Below, piece after piece: positions 63,992 to 64,000 of a stretch of 64,000 bases of DNA. The position numbers and the translations under genes are program-made. Position 1 is the first letter of the stretch. Each line of letters starts with the position of its first letter. The stretch is taken from positions 2,790,001 to 2,854,000 of the forward strand of contig NZ_JACHDO010000001.1 of the NCBI RefSeq assembly GCF_014201115.1, given 5' to 3'. The stretch is from Nocardiopsis metallicus (GTDB taxonomy: Bacteria > Actinomycetota > Actinomycetes > Streptosporangiales > Streptosporangiaceae). The notes under the pieces were generated by a model that was given only the letters and a program-made list of their open reading frames with translations, ran no database searches and was not told the origin of the DNA.

Positions 63992-64000
63992 CTCCGACGG

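Noticed and set aside
1..64000. tRNA, rRNA or replication-initiator genes
   Set aside because: None was recognised by eye in either strand; short RNAs cannot be excluded without a covariance-model search.

Overview
The window is high-GC DNA with GTG starts, strong AGGAG-type ribosome sites and short overlapping operons, which points to an actinobacterium (Actinomycetota). I cannot name the genus from sequence alone. Relaxase, coupling protein, pilus-like and peptidoglycan-cleaving genes, an IS element, many phage/plasmid-type small genes and the absence of housekeeping genes indicate a large conjugative plasmid or integrative conjugative element. No replication initiator, rRNA or tRNA was recognised.

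Left block (about 1-33.4 kb, mostly + strand). After two small genes and an XRE regulator with nearby operator-like repeats comes a conjugation module: a two-helix pilin-like protein, a membrane-anchored protein, a three-domain peptidoglycan hydrolase, a tandemly duplicated pair of membrane-anchored genes, two accessory proteins and a relaxase (11119-13380). Small proteins, a Clp-like double AAA+ ATPase (15478-17247), a tail-anchored coiled-coil protein and a 1346-residue VirD4/TraG-type coupling protein (20226-24266) follow. The most notable gene is 24457-30039: a 1860-residue single-chain RNA polymerase carrying recognisable beta motifs and then recognisable beta-prime motifs, including the catalytic DFDGD. 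Two unknown proteins and an HU-like DNA-binding protein follow it. Several operons here begin behind unusually AT-rich gaps with shared motifs (TTGYCAATGR followed by a TATA-like box; AAGTCATC), which are candidate promoters for the encoded polymerase or targets of one regulator.

Middle block (about 33.4-55.2 kb, mostly - strand). This is a long run of small, tightly overlapping genes of actinophage/plasmid type: zinc-ribbon proteins, an HNH endonuclease, a DUF4314 protein and a AAA+ ATPase. It also holds a tyrosine-recombinase fragment and a membrane protein with a 12-residue repeat that was split cleanly by an IS66-family element with an 8-bp target duplication. Many genes here carry a single frameshift or one in-frame stop, so either the region is decaying or the sequence has local errors.

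Right block (about 55.3-63.7 kb, - strand). This is a cluster of large ATPases: a UvrD-like SF1 helicase, a second Clp-like double AAA+ protein, a VWA-domain protein and a MoxR-like AAA+ ATPase, separated by strong hairpin terminators. MoxR plus VWA is a classic functional pair. Its combination with Clp-like and helicase genes suggests a macromolecule-remodelling, replication or conflict module of unknown purpose.
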